Shown here piece by piece: positions 1 through 5,541 of a stretch of 9,561 nt of DNA. The position numbers and the translations under genes are program-made. Origin of the DNA: Gammaproteobacteria bacterium (lineage in GTDB: Bacteria > Pseudomonadota > Gammaproteobacteria > UBA6429 > Thiohalophilaceae); NCBI GenBank assembly GCA_013152045.1, contig JAADGZ010000099.1:1-9561 (forward strand). Direction: 5' to 3'. How positions within the stretch are numbered: the first letter of the stretch is position 1; every line of letters begins with the position of its first letter. The notes beneath the pieces were generated by a model. That model was not told the DNA's origin. It saw only the letters and a list, made by a program, of their open reading frames with translations, and ran no database searches.

Positions 1-1
1 T

Positions 2-361
2 TGCCCTACATGTGGTTGCTCCCTCGTAAGATTAGGTATCACGAAGAAAAATGCAGTCGTACGAAATTACAATGGAACAGAATATTTGTTCTGTTGCGAT
101 GGATGCGCCGTAATGTTTGAAGAGAATTCAGAAGCTTTACTAGAAGAAACTGAAAATCTTGTTGTATGTCCAAGCTGCTTAGCAGAAAAACTAATAGATC
201 AAACTGTAGTGATTAACTATCAGAGTGAGAAGTTACATTTTTGTAAGTGCCCATATTGTGTGACTGTTTTTCAAGAGGATTCAGAATACTATATAAAGCG
301 CTTATCAGGTGAAATTGAATATTCTGGTGTTTTCTCTGAGGGACGAGGATGTTGTGCATAA
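2..361 (+). CDS. Cysteine-rich protein with two TRASH/YHS-like metal-binding units, 3' part only
   Basis: The reading frame is open from the first full codon of the window and ends at TAA 359-361, so the 5' end lies outside; 119 residues are visible. It holds two similar units. Unit 1 has CPTC at visible residues 1-4, then an NGTEYLFCCDGC segment (C31, C32, C35) followed by Phe39. Unit 2 has CPSC at 56-59, then LHFCKCPYC (C81, C83, C86) followed by Phe90. An aromatic-FC-x(1-2)-C-x(2-3)-F pattern after a CPxC knuckle is the style of TRASH and YHS domains, which bind or sense heavy metals. The protein ends in GRGCCA, with a vicinal cysteine pair one residue from the C-terminus. There is no good internal start: the first alternative, TTG at 86, would cut unit 1. 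It is AT-rich by eye and is transcribed towards the dsr-side genes. A metal-handling role is inferred; the exact family is not recognised. Confidence 0.7.
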   Translation, partial: CPTCGCSLVRLGITKKNAVVRNYNGTEYLFCCDGCAVMFEENSEALLEETENLVVCPSCLAEKLIDQTVVINYQSEKLHFCKCPYCVTVFQEDSEYYIKRLSGEIEYSGVFSEGRGCCA

Positions 362-394
362 TGCACAGTAAAGATAGCAAGGCAAAATAAACAG

Positions 395-412
395 CCCCGC
401 GTGCGGGGTCTT
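395..412 (+). terminator. Hairpin terminator after the cysteine-rich gene, possibly bidirectional
   Basis: CCCCG (395-399) pairs with CGGGG (404-408) around a four-base CGTG loop, 33 bases after the stop codon at 361. The plus strand continues TCTT, a weak T-tract. On the minus strand the same hairpin is followed by CTGTTTATTTT, which is also T-rich, so it may stop transcription from both converging sides. The stem is short and the tails are imperfect. Confidence 0.5.
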
Positions 413-417
413 AAATT

Positions 418-508
418 GTAGGATGGGTAGAGCGAAGCGCGAAGTTCAGAGGGAAAGCCCAATAATCGAGCGTGTCGATGGGTTTCGGCTTCGCTCTACC
501 CATCCTAC
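418..508. repeat. Inverted pair of REP-like palindromic repeats (pair A)
   Basis: Positions 418-438 (beginning GTAGGATGGGTAGAGCG) and 488-508 are perfect 21-base inverted copies of each other, with 49 bases between them. The right-hand unit, 477-508, is complete: GATGGGT at 477-483 can pair with ACCCATC at 497-503, and CTAC follows. The left-hand unit keeps its outer arm but diverges after about base 438. The sequence matches the pair at 5380-5456, so this is a dispersed family in the genome. Short dispersed GC-rich palindromes in head-to-head pairs are typical of REP/BIME elements mobilised by RAYT (TnpA-REP) transposases. No such transposase gene is in the window. Confidence 0.8.
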
Positions 509-667
509 CGCTTTTTGTTACAAGCCGAGGTGGATTACACCTAAACAGATTAACTCAAACGTAAATTCCGCCGACGTTCCATTCATGCCGGTTGTTTGTA
601 GCGTGGAGCTTCGTCATTTCTCAACCCAACCCGCAAGGCTTTATTGGTACGAAAATTTTATGTTTCG

Positions 668-1126
668 TTATTTCGGACTCATCTGCTCGGGGCGTAGCTT
701 GGGGGTAAAATAGTCATCTGCTTCATCCTCGTCTACCTCCTGCTCATTGGTATCAACCAGTGGCAGTTCATAATCAACCCAGCCGCGCAAACCTGTCTTA
801 AGTGAGACAACGTTTTTGTAACCCATTTTCTGCATCACTTCAACGGCAAAAACACTGCGGTTGCCAGAACGACAGATCACGACGATTTCTTGTTCGCGCG
901 CTTCGACCAGTTCGGGTACGGTTTCTTCGAAATCATATTCACAGGCATTTTCCAGAATCCCTCGGGGCACATTGAATGAATCTTTCACATGCATGGCATC
1001 AAACTCATAGGGTTCGCGAATATCGAGCAGCATGGGTGGATTATCCAGCCTGTTCTCTAGATCCCAGGGGAAAATCTCATCGACATTTTTGGTGCTCTCG
1101 GCGACCAATTGGCTAAATGTTTTCAT
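668..1126 (-). CDS. Single-domain rhodanese (sulfurtransferase-like) protein
   Basis: The product is a cytoplasmic single rhodanese domain that could carry persulfide sulfur on its active-site cysteine. Counted from ATG 1126 it has 152 residues. The CRSGNRS active loop has its cysteine at residue 85, and the family motif DIREPYEFDAMHV lies near residues 35-47. A GLRGW segment near 112-116 fits the end of the fold. The last 25 or so residues are an acidic tail (NEQEVDEDEADDY) of unknown use. The frame also allows a TTG at 1138, but GAAGGT (1136-1131) sits five bases before ATG 1126 and would lie inside the longer version, so the ATG is preferred. The gene starts 20 bases after the response regulator stop, in the same direction, so co-transcription is likely. 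Near the dsr genes a role in sulfur trafficking is plausible, but its partner is not shown by sequence. Confidence 0.88.
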   Translation of the reverse strand: MKTFSQLVAESTKNVDEIFPWDLENRLDNPPMLLDIREPYEFDAMHVKDSFNVPRGILENACEYDFEETVPELVEAREQEIVVICRSGNRSVFAVEVMQKMGYKNVVSLKTGLRGWVDYELPLVDTNEQEVDEDEADDYFTPKLRPEQMSPK

Positions 1127-1130
1127 ATCT

Positions 1131-1136
1131 ACCTTC
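1131..1136 (-). promoter_or_regulatory. Ribosome binding site of the rhodanese gene
   Basis: GAAGGT on the minus strand lies five bases upstream of ATG 1126. It decides for this start over the in-frame TTG at 1138. Confidence 0.65.
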
Positions 1137-1146
1137 AAGGAAACAA

Positions 1147-1812
1147 TCAGTGTGTTGCAGAATTTTTTGACATGCCGTATTCAACTGCCATGACGGCGGC
1201 TTCTACACGGGAGTGAACTTCCAGTTTACGCAGGATAGCTTTGACATGCAGTTTTACGGTGCCATCAGAAATTCCCAGGTTGCGGGCAATCGCTTTGTTG
1301 CTCTGTCCTTCTGCCAACAGCCCAAGAATTTCTGTTTCTCTTGGCGTCAGATCAGAAAAAGGGGTCGTCACCGGCTCTTTTTTCTTGCTGACATTACCCT
1401 GCACTGCGCGCGCTAGAATCGGCGCCAGATCGGGCGCGACCACGGTTTTGCCACCAACAATATCGCGCAGCGCCAGGACCAGTTCATCCGGCTCCATGTC
1501 TTTTAACAAATAGCCCTGTGCACCCTCACGCAGGGATTCAAGCAGATCACTTTCATCGGTACTGGTGGTGAGCATGACAATAGGCAGGGCGAGTTCATTT
1601 TGGCGTAGAAGTTTGAGCACTCCCAGACCATCGATCCCAGGCATACGCATATCAAGCAGAATAATATCCGGATTCAGCTCATCAACCAGACGCAAACATT
1701 CAGTGCCTGAACCTACTGATGCCACGACCTCAATACCTCGACTTTCTAGCAAGGCTTCGAGTCCAACCCGAAACAGGGTGTGATCATCAATCAGAAGAAC
1801 GTGTAAGCTCAT
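1147..1812 (-). CDS. NarL/FixJ-family response regulator
   Basis: This is a 221-residue cytoplasmic transcription regulator with a receiver domain at about 3-120 and a LuxR-type helix-turn-helix at about 155-212. The receiver has the acidic pair D9/D10, the phospho-acceptor D54 in LLDMRMPG, T82 in MLTTS and K104 in YLLKD, so every phosphorylation residue is present. The DNA-binding domain shows LTPRETEIL, SNKAIARNLGIS and GTVKLHVKAILRKL, close to NarL, UhpA and related proteins. A linker of about 30 residues joins the two. ATG 1812 lies five bases after the kinase stop, so the two are surely one operon and a cognate pair. Its targets are unknown; the dsr genes and its own operon are the obvious candidates. 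The name narL is withheld because the partner kinase lacks the nitrate-sensing domain. Confidence 0.93.
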   Translation of the reverse strand: MSLHVLLIDDHTLFRVGLEALLESRGIEVVASVGSGTECLRLVDELNPDIILLDMRMPGIDGLGVLKLLRQNELALPIVMLTTSTDESDLLESLREGAQGYLLKDMEPDELVLALRDIVGGKTVVAPDLAPILARAVQGNVSKKKEPVTTPFSDLTPRETEILGLLAEGQSNKAIARNLGISDGTVKLHVKAILRKLEVHSRVEAAVMAVEYGMSKNSATH

Positions 1813-1817
1813 AATCG

Positions 1818-3497
1818 TTATTTTACCCGTGCCTGTAGATTAACTTTGATACCTGGAATTTCTGGTGCTGGCAATTCCGGATAATGAAAATGCAGAAGGA
1901 TACGGGTGCCTTCACCCGGTTCACTTTCAAATTGTACTGTACCACCGATACGTTTTGCGCGTTCTTCCATAATACTTAGTCCCAAATGATCACCCGAAGT
2001 TCGATCAGACTGAGGTGCGATATTCATGCCGACACCATCGTCTTCAATCAAGATGCTGCAATCTCCCTGAGTATCGCTACGCATGAAAACGCGCACTGTA
2101 TGTGCCTGACTATGCTTGCGAATATTATTGAGCGATTCCTGAATAATGCGCAGAGCCTGCATTTCAATGCTGGCGGGAAGCTGTAGCACATTCCATTCTT
2201 TTTGTAGAAAAATGGAAATGTCGCTTTGGTTGCGAAAGCGATCAACCAGATGTTCTACCGCCGAGATCAGCCCACGCTTATCGATAGGTGCACGGAAGTG
2301 GGTGATCAGCTCGCGCAGCTCAGCATAGGCTTCATCAAGATTGTTCTCGATTTTTTCAAGCTCGGACCAGATTTCCGGTTCCTGTCCGCGACGCAGGGTT
2401 TCATCCAGTACCCGCACCTGAAAGCGCAAGCTGGCCAGGGTCTGTGCCAAGGAGTCGTGCAGCTCATGGGCGAGACGGGTGCGTTCTTCCATTATAGATA
2501 AACGTTTTGATTCATTATCCGTACGTGCCTTGTCAATCGCCATACCCAAATGCCGACCAATATTGGTCAGTAAAATAGTCATGTCTTCAGGGTTGGGCAG
2601 TTCGCTATTTTCGACAAACAGATTATAAACGCCCAGGGTCTTGTCGCGGTATTGCAGAGGCACGGCAATCATGCCAACGTCATCACTGTCAAAAAATGCT
2701 CGACCTATAATTTTGTCGCATTTACTGACTTTCTGATAACAGACTTCATCTTCACGATAGGCACTGCCACAAAGACACTGCTCGGAAGGTAGTAGCTGTT
2801 CCTTTTGCATCAATTCTTCGTCCAACCCCAGACTGGAGATCAGTCGCATTTGCCCATCTTCGGTTATCAGACGCACAACGGCTGCGCGAGCATTGACAAC
2901 GTTGGTCAGCGTGCTGAGAAAGCGGGTCAGGAGTTCATCCAGATCGCGTGAGCTGTTGATACTGGCGGCAACGTCATAAACTATTTCCAAGGTATGATCT
3001 TTCTGCTCAATGTCTTCGACGTGCTGGGCAACCAGTTCGTCCATATTGTGAGTCAGGTTTTCCAGTTTTTCACCAATGCTGTTGATATTTTTCGTCAGTG
3101 CGTTTTCAATGGGATTTTTCTCGCTCAAAGGTAGGCTGGGCATGCGCGCCTGAAAATTGCCGGCAAGAATATTGGTCGACCATTCATTCACGGATAAAAG
3201 AGATTGATTAAGCGGTTTGTTCAATTGCAGGTAAAGGTGGAGCAGGATTATGCTGCATAGCAGGCCCAGCGATACAAACAAGGGGATAAACAACACGTTA
3301 TCAAGCTGGTGGCCAAGCAGGCCCGTTAGTAACAGACAGAAAACAAGAAACAAAAGGATTCCGGTTTCCAGCTTCAGATGTGAAAGGCTGGACAGCACCG
3401 GCATCCGGCAAGAGCTGGACTCTATTGGATCCATGCCACCTGAATCATAAGCGGTGACAATATTTTCTGAACGGCTGGATGGCAAAACTTTACTCAC
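1818..3497 (-). CDS. NarX-type sensor histidine kinase without a periplasmic sensor domain
   Basis: The protein has 559 residues from GTG 3497. Two membrane helices (about 45-62 and 68-91) are joined by only a few residues (GHQLDN). HAMP follows at about 92-145, then an S-helix-like coiled coil (about 146-180), then a GAF domain (about 185-325). The GAF carries four cysteines, C241, C243, C253 and C260 (C-x-C-x9-C-x6-C). The HisKA_3 domain has RLAHELHDSLAQTL with phospho-acceptor H347. The HATPase domain has ESLNNIRKHS (454-463), EDDGVGM (485-491) and GLSIMEERAKRIGG (506-519). It should autophosphorylate and pass phosphate to the regulator encoded five bases downstream. NarX binds nitrate in a periplasmic domain of roughly 100 residues, which is absent here, so the signal is probably read in the membrane or cytoplasm. 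The start is uncertain: the GTG lacks a clear ribosome binding site, and ATG 3434 or 3404 would also keep both helices. Confidence 0.93.
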   Translation of the reverse strand: MSKVLPSSRSENIVTAYDSGGMDPIESSSCRMPVLSSLSHLKLETGILLFLVFCLLLTGLLGHQLDNVLFIPLFVSLGLLCSIILLHLYLQLNKPLNQSLLSVNEWSTNILAGNFQARMPSLPLSEKNPIENALTKNINSIGEKLENLTHNMDELVAQHVEDIEQKDHTLEIVYDVAASINSSRDLDELLTRFLSTLTNVVNARAAVVRLITEDGQMRLISSLGLDEELMQKEQLLPSEQCLCGSAYREDEVCYQKVSKCDKIIGRAFFDSDDVGMIAVPLQYRDKTLGVYNLFVENSELPNPEDMTILLTNIGRHLGMAIDKARTDNESKRLSIMEERTRLAHELHDSLAQTLASLRFQVRVLDETLRRGQEPEIWSELEKIENNLDEAYAELRELITHFRAPIDKRGLISAVEHLVDRFRNQSDISIFLQKEWNVLQLPASIEMQALRIIQESLNNIRKHSQAHTVRVFMRSDTQGDCSILIEDDGVGMNIAPQSDRTSGDHLGLSIMEERAKRIGGTVQFESEPGEGTRILLHFHYPELPAPEIPGIKVNLQARVK

Positions 3498-3518
3498 TAA
3501 ATCAGGATGAATGGCCGC

Positions 3519-3593
3519 ATTATATGGTATCTGCCCATTTTCGACGAGGGGCGCTACATCTACTTAATGTATTACATTATAATAGCTGGCTAT
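3519..3593 (-). promoter_or_regulatory. Candidate promoter region of the kinase-regulator-rhodanese operon
   Basis: In the 117 bases between dsrR and the kinase gene, the minus strand has two TATAAT hexamers, at 3581-3576 and 3524-3519. The second lies 21 bases before the GTG start. Neither has a good TTGACA-like -35 at the usual distance. Inverted repeats crowd the first one: the palindrome 3565-3579 and a smaller ATAGC-TG-GCTAT at 3582-3593. AT-richness alone could produce such hexamers, so confidence is low. Confidence 0.35.
3565..3579. promoter_or_regulatory. 15-bp perfect palindrome, candidate operator
   Basis: TAATGTATTACATTA consists of two perfect 7-base inverted arms around a single T. 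It overlaps the minus-strand TATAAT hexamer at 3581-3576 and lies 67 bases upstream of the kinase GTG. A dimeric regulator bound here would block or alter that promoter. It does not fit the E. coli NarL heptamer or FNR consensus. The regulator is unknown. Confidence 0.4.
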
Positions 3594-3614
3594 GCTTCTG
3601 TATTTATAAAGGTA

Positions 3615-3926
3615 TTATTCTTGGCTATTATGTTGTGGATCATTGGGATTGGAAAATATGAAGTTGTGCTGACCCGGTTCTATTTCAACATAGTCGATGA
3701 CCGCATCCTTTAACAACAGGGCGCTGCTTGGCGCGAGTACAACTTCTACACCTTCGCTGGTGAACTTCAGATCATCGGTAGTTAGCTGATCGGCAAAACC
3801 CATGGCATACTCGATGCTGCCATCTTCAATTTTTTTGGCGGCAATACGTAGCGCCATATCGTCAACATCTTGTTGCTTGGCAGAGGCTTTAATTTGCTCG
3901 GCAGCACTCGGGGTTATGGTTATCAT
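3615..3926 (-). CDS. dsrR: DsrR, cysteine-free A-type carrier homologue
   Basis: This is a 103-residue cytoplasmic protein of the IscA/SufA/ErpA fold, opening with MITITPSAAEQIKASAKQQ and continuing with a YAMGFAD strand and the VEVVLAPSSALLLKDAVIDY region typical of the family. It has no cysteine at all, so it cannot bind or transfer Fe-S clusters as IscA does. A. vinosum DsrR is likewise an A-type homologue lacking the ligand cysteines, and has been linked to control of dsr expression after transcription. The frame could begin at a TTG at 3950, but a strong AAGGAG (3939-3934) seven bases before ATG 3926 fixes the start and removes the only cysteine of the longer reading. It follows dsrN by 26 bases, as in the known dsrNR order. 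No dsrS homologue follows; a two-component system does. Confidence 0.92.
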   Translation of the reverse strand: MITITPSAAEQIKASAKQQDVDDMALRIAAKKIEDGSIEYAMGFADQLTTDDLKFTSEGVEVVLAPSSALLLKDAVIDYVEIEPGQHNFIFSNPNDPQHNSQE

Positions 3927-3933
3927 CTTATCT

Positions 3934-3939
3934 CTCCTT
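3934..3939 (-). promoter_or_regulatory. Ribosome binding site of dsrR
   Basis: AAGGAG on the minus strand, seven bases before ATG 3926. It is a near-consensus Shine-Dalgarno and decides for this start over the upstream in-frame TTG at 3950. Confidence 0.85.
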
Positions 3940-3952
3940 CCACATAACAAAA

Positions 3953-5353
3953 TTACTCTGCACTGGATGATACGCTATTGCGTACAAATTCGACAAATCG
4001 TTGCGCCCAGTGGTTGGCTGAGGTATCGCGTAAATGCGCGTAGTTTGCCAAAAGGTTTTTATAAACAATACCATCATTCTGGCCATCAATACCGGTTCCG
4101 CGTACAACCTGGTAGGCGAAAGTTAGATTATCGGTATTTTCAAGTGCCGAATAATGAAATTCATGGCCTGGGATAATGTGGGGGTTTTTAGTATCAATGG
4201 GATTCGGCCAAAGGTGCTGTGCTTTTTCTGTCAATTGTATATAACCTCGGCCTTGCGGGGTTTTATACATTCGGGTATCGGCCGGAATAATACCAACCAT
4301 CTCGTGACTTTCATCGTCCCAGTGGATACGCCGAGTTAGATACATCAGGCCACCACATTCGGCATAAGCGGGCAGACCATTTTCTATGGCATCAAAAATA
4401 TTGGCTCGCAGAAGTTGATTGTCTTCCAGTGCCTGCATTTTGGCCTCTGGAAAACCGCCTCCAATAAACAGCCCATCGCAATCGGGTAGTTGGGTGTCCT
4501 GTAAAGTATCGAAGAATAGCAGTTTTGCTCCTGCTGCCTCCAGCGCCTCAAAGTCCTGTGGATAATAAAAACCGAAAGCTGCATCACGGGCAACTGCAAT
4601 ACGCACGTCAGGTTTATTATTCGATGTGATCCGACAGTCTACAAAATTATGCTGGGGCAGGGGCGGGGCAGTGGCGGCAATTTGCGCCAGCTTTTCCAGC
4701 TCAACCTGTTGCGCAATAAGACGGCCGATTTGTGCCACCTTGTGGTCGGCTTCCCAGGCTTCGTTGCTGGGAATCAAACCCAGATGGCGTTCGTTAATCT
4801 GCAACTCTATGTTGTGATAAACCGCGCCAAGTACAGGGACATTGGTGTAATGCTCAATGACTGCACGTAATTTGCTTTCATGACGGCTACCACGGATTTG
4901 ATTTAGTATGACGCCGGCAATATTGATATCCGGCTCAAAGTTCTGATACCCCAGTATCAGCGGGGCAATACCCCGGGTAACCCCCTGCACGTTAATTACC
5001 AAAATAACGGGAGTCTGGGTCAGTTGAGCCAGGGCCGCGTTACTGTTACTACCTTCGATATCGAGACCGTCATAGAGTCCTTTGTTACCCTCGATAATAG
5101 AAAGCTCGCTACCTTTTGAATAATTCTCAAGGGTAGCCAGCATTTCAGCATGCTGCATAGTATAAAAATCCAGATTATGACAGTCACGTCCGCAGGCACG
5201 GCTCAACCACATGGGATCAATATAGTCAGGACCTTTTTTAAAGGCCTGGACAATTTTTCCCTGCGCACGGAAGGCCGCACACAAACCAACACTCAGCGTT
5301 GTTTTGCCTGAAGATTTATGTGCCGCAGAAATAAGCAGTCTATTAATCAACAT
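3953..5353 (-). CDS. dsrN: DsrN, siroheme amidase (cobyrinate a,c-diamide synthase-like)
   Basis: This 466-residue cytoplasmic enzyme belongs to the CobB/CbiA family. In the Dsr pathway DsrN is held to amidate siroheme with glutamine and ATP, giving the siroamide cofactor of DsrAB. The P-loop-like ATP site AAHKSSGKTT is at 10-19, with KKGPDYIDPMWL at 39-50 and EGNKGLYDGLD at 88-98, both typical of CbiA. The C-terminal glutamine amidotransferase half (about 250-450) has FIGGGFPE (296-303), the catalytic cysteine C333 in AECGGLMYL, and GHEFHYS (396-402) with the expected histidines. Length is normal for the family. ATG 5353 lies just before the conserved N-terminus, but no clear Shine-Dalgarno precedes it. 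A terminator and REP pair separate it from dsrP, so it may be expressed at a lower level or from its own promoter; no convincing promoter is visible. Placement next to dsrP and dsrR separates it from true cobalamin genes. Confidence 0.93.
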   Translation of the reverse strand: MLINRLLISAAHKSSGKTTLSVGLCAAFRAQGKIVQAFKKGPDYIDPMWLSRACGRDCHNLDFYTMQHAEMLATLENYSKGSELSIIEGNKGLYDGLDIEGSNSNAALAQLTQTPVILVINVQGVTRGIAPLILGYQNFEPDINIAGVILNQIRGSRHESKLRAVIEHYTNVPVLGAVYHNIELQINERHLGLIPSNEAWEADHKVAQIGRLIAQQVELEKLAQIAATAPPLPQHNFVDCRITSNNKPDVRIAVARDAAFGFYYPQDFEALEAAGAKLLFFDTLQDTQLPDCDGLFIGGGFPEAKMQALEDNQLLRANIFDAIENGLPAYAECGGLMYLTRRIHWDDESHEMVGIIPADTRMYKTPQGRGYIQLTEKAQHLWPNPIDTKNPHIIPGHEFHYSALENTDNLTFAYQVVRGTGIDGQNDGIVYKNLLANYAHLRDTSANHWAQRFVEFVRNSVSSSAE

Positions 5354-5379
5354 GGGAAATATTACAGTTTAGAATAAAT

Positions 5380-5456
5380 GATGGGTTTTGCTCCGCTCTA
5401 CCCATCTTACCTGGATGTATAAAGAGTAGGATGGGTAGAGCGGAGCGAAACCCATC
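5380..5456. repeat. Inverted pair of REP-like palindromic repeats (pair B)
   Basis: Unit B1 (5380-5410) and unit B2 (5426-5456) are each 31 bases and are inverted copies with 29 of 31 positions identical; 15 bases separate them. Each unit has GATGGGT and ACCCATC arms around a GC-rich centre. They match pair A at 418-508 apart from small changes in the centre. The pair lies in the dsrP-dsrN gap on the dsrN side of the terminator hairpin. As RNA the two units could form one long hairpin, which may affect transcript stability. No RAYT transposase gene is nearby. Confidence 0.85.
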
Positions 5457-5466
5457 TTTAATAATG

Positions 5467-5502
5467 AAAAAAGGGGGACCACAGCAGCGCTGCTTCCCCC
5501 CC
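5467..5502 (-). terminator. Rho-independent terminator after dsrP
   Basis: On the minus strand a run of seven G (5502-5496) precedes AA and the palindromic core GCAGCGCTGC, followed by TGTGG and TCCCCC. The outer arm GGGGGA pairs with TCCCCC, the core folds back on itself, and a small GTGG bulge remains. Six T (5472-5467) follow directly. It begins 39 bases after the dsrP stop. The plus strand lacks a comparable T-tract, so the terminator points in the direction of dsr transcription and should stop, fully or partly, transcription from dsrLJOP into dsrN. Confidence 0.82.
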
Positions 5503-5541
5503 TTCATGGTAGTTTACTGCATCCCGCAGCAAACCGGGCTT

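Larger units (their letters stand above)
362..667. other. Intergenic region between convergent genes
   Basis: This 306-base stretch separates the plus-strand cysteine-rich gene from the minus-strand rhodanese gene. It contains a terminator-like hairpin (395-408) and an inverted pair of REP-like repeats (418-508). The remaining part, 509-667, shows no credible gene. It includes small motifs such as GGTGGATTACACC (526-538) and CTCAACCCAACC (620-631) that look like worn repeat fragments. An open frame at 423-713 on the plus strand starts inside the REP repeat and overlaps the rhodanese 3' end; it is not considered a gene. Confidence 0.6.

Noticed and set aside
526..632. Possible worn fragments of further repeat families (GGTGGATTACACC, CTCAACCCAACC)
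   Set aside because: The motifs are short and no second intact copy is in the window, so a repeat call cannot be supported.
423..713. Plus-strand open frame of 96 codons
   Set aside because: It starts inside REP pair A, runs through degenerate intergenic sequence and overlaps the 3' end of the rhodanese gene; the translation has no recognisable features.
1147..3497. Naming the two-component pair narX and narL
   Set aside because: The domain types match, but the periplasmic nitrate-binding region of NarX is absent and no nitrate respiration gene is in the window.
3507..3713. Plus-strand open frames across the dsrR-kinase gap
   Set aside because: They overlap the 3' end of dsrR on the other strand and the AT-rich promoter gap; the hydrophobic translation is what AT-rich sequence gives by chance.
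5399..5437. TACCCAT and ATGGGTA heptamers matching the E. coli NarL consensus, facing each other in REP pair B
   Set aside because: They are part of the REP core and occur in every copy, and the spacing is far from the 7-2-7 arrangement, so the match is probably accidental.
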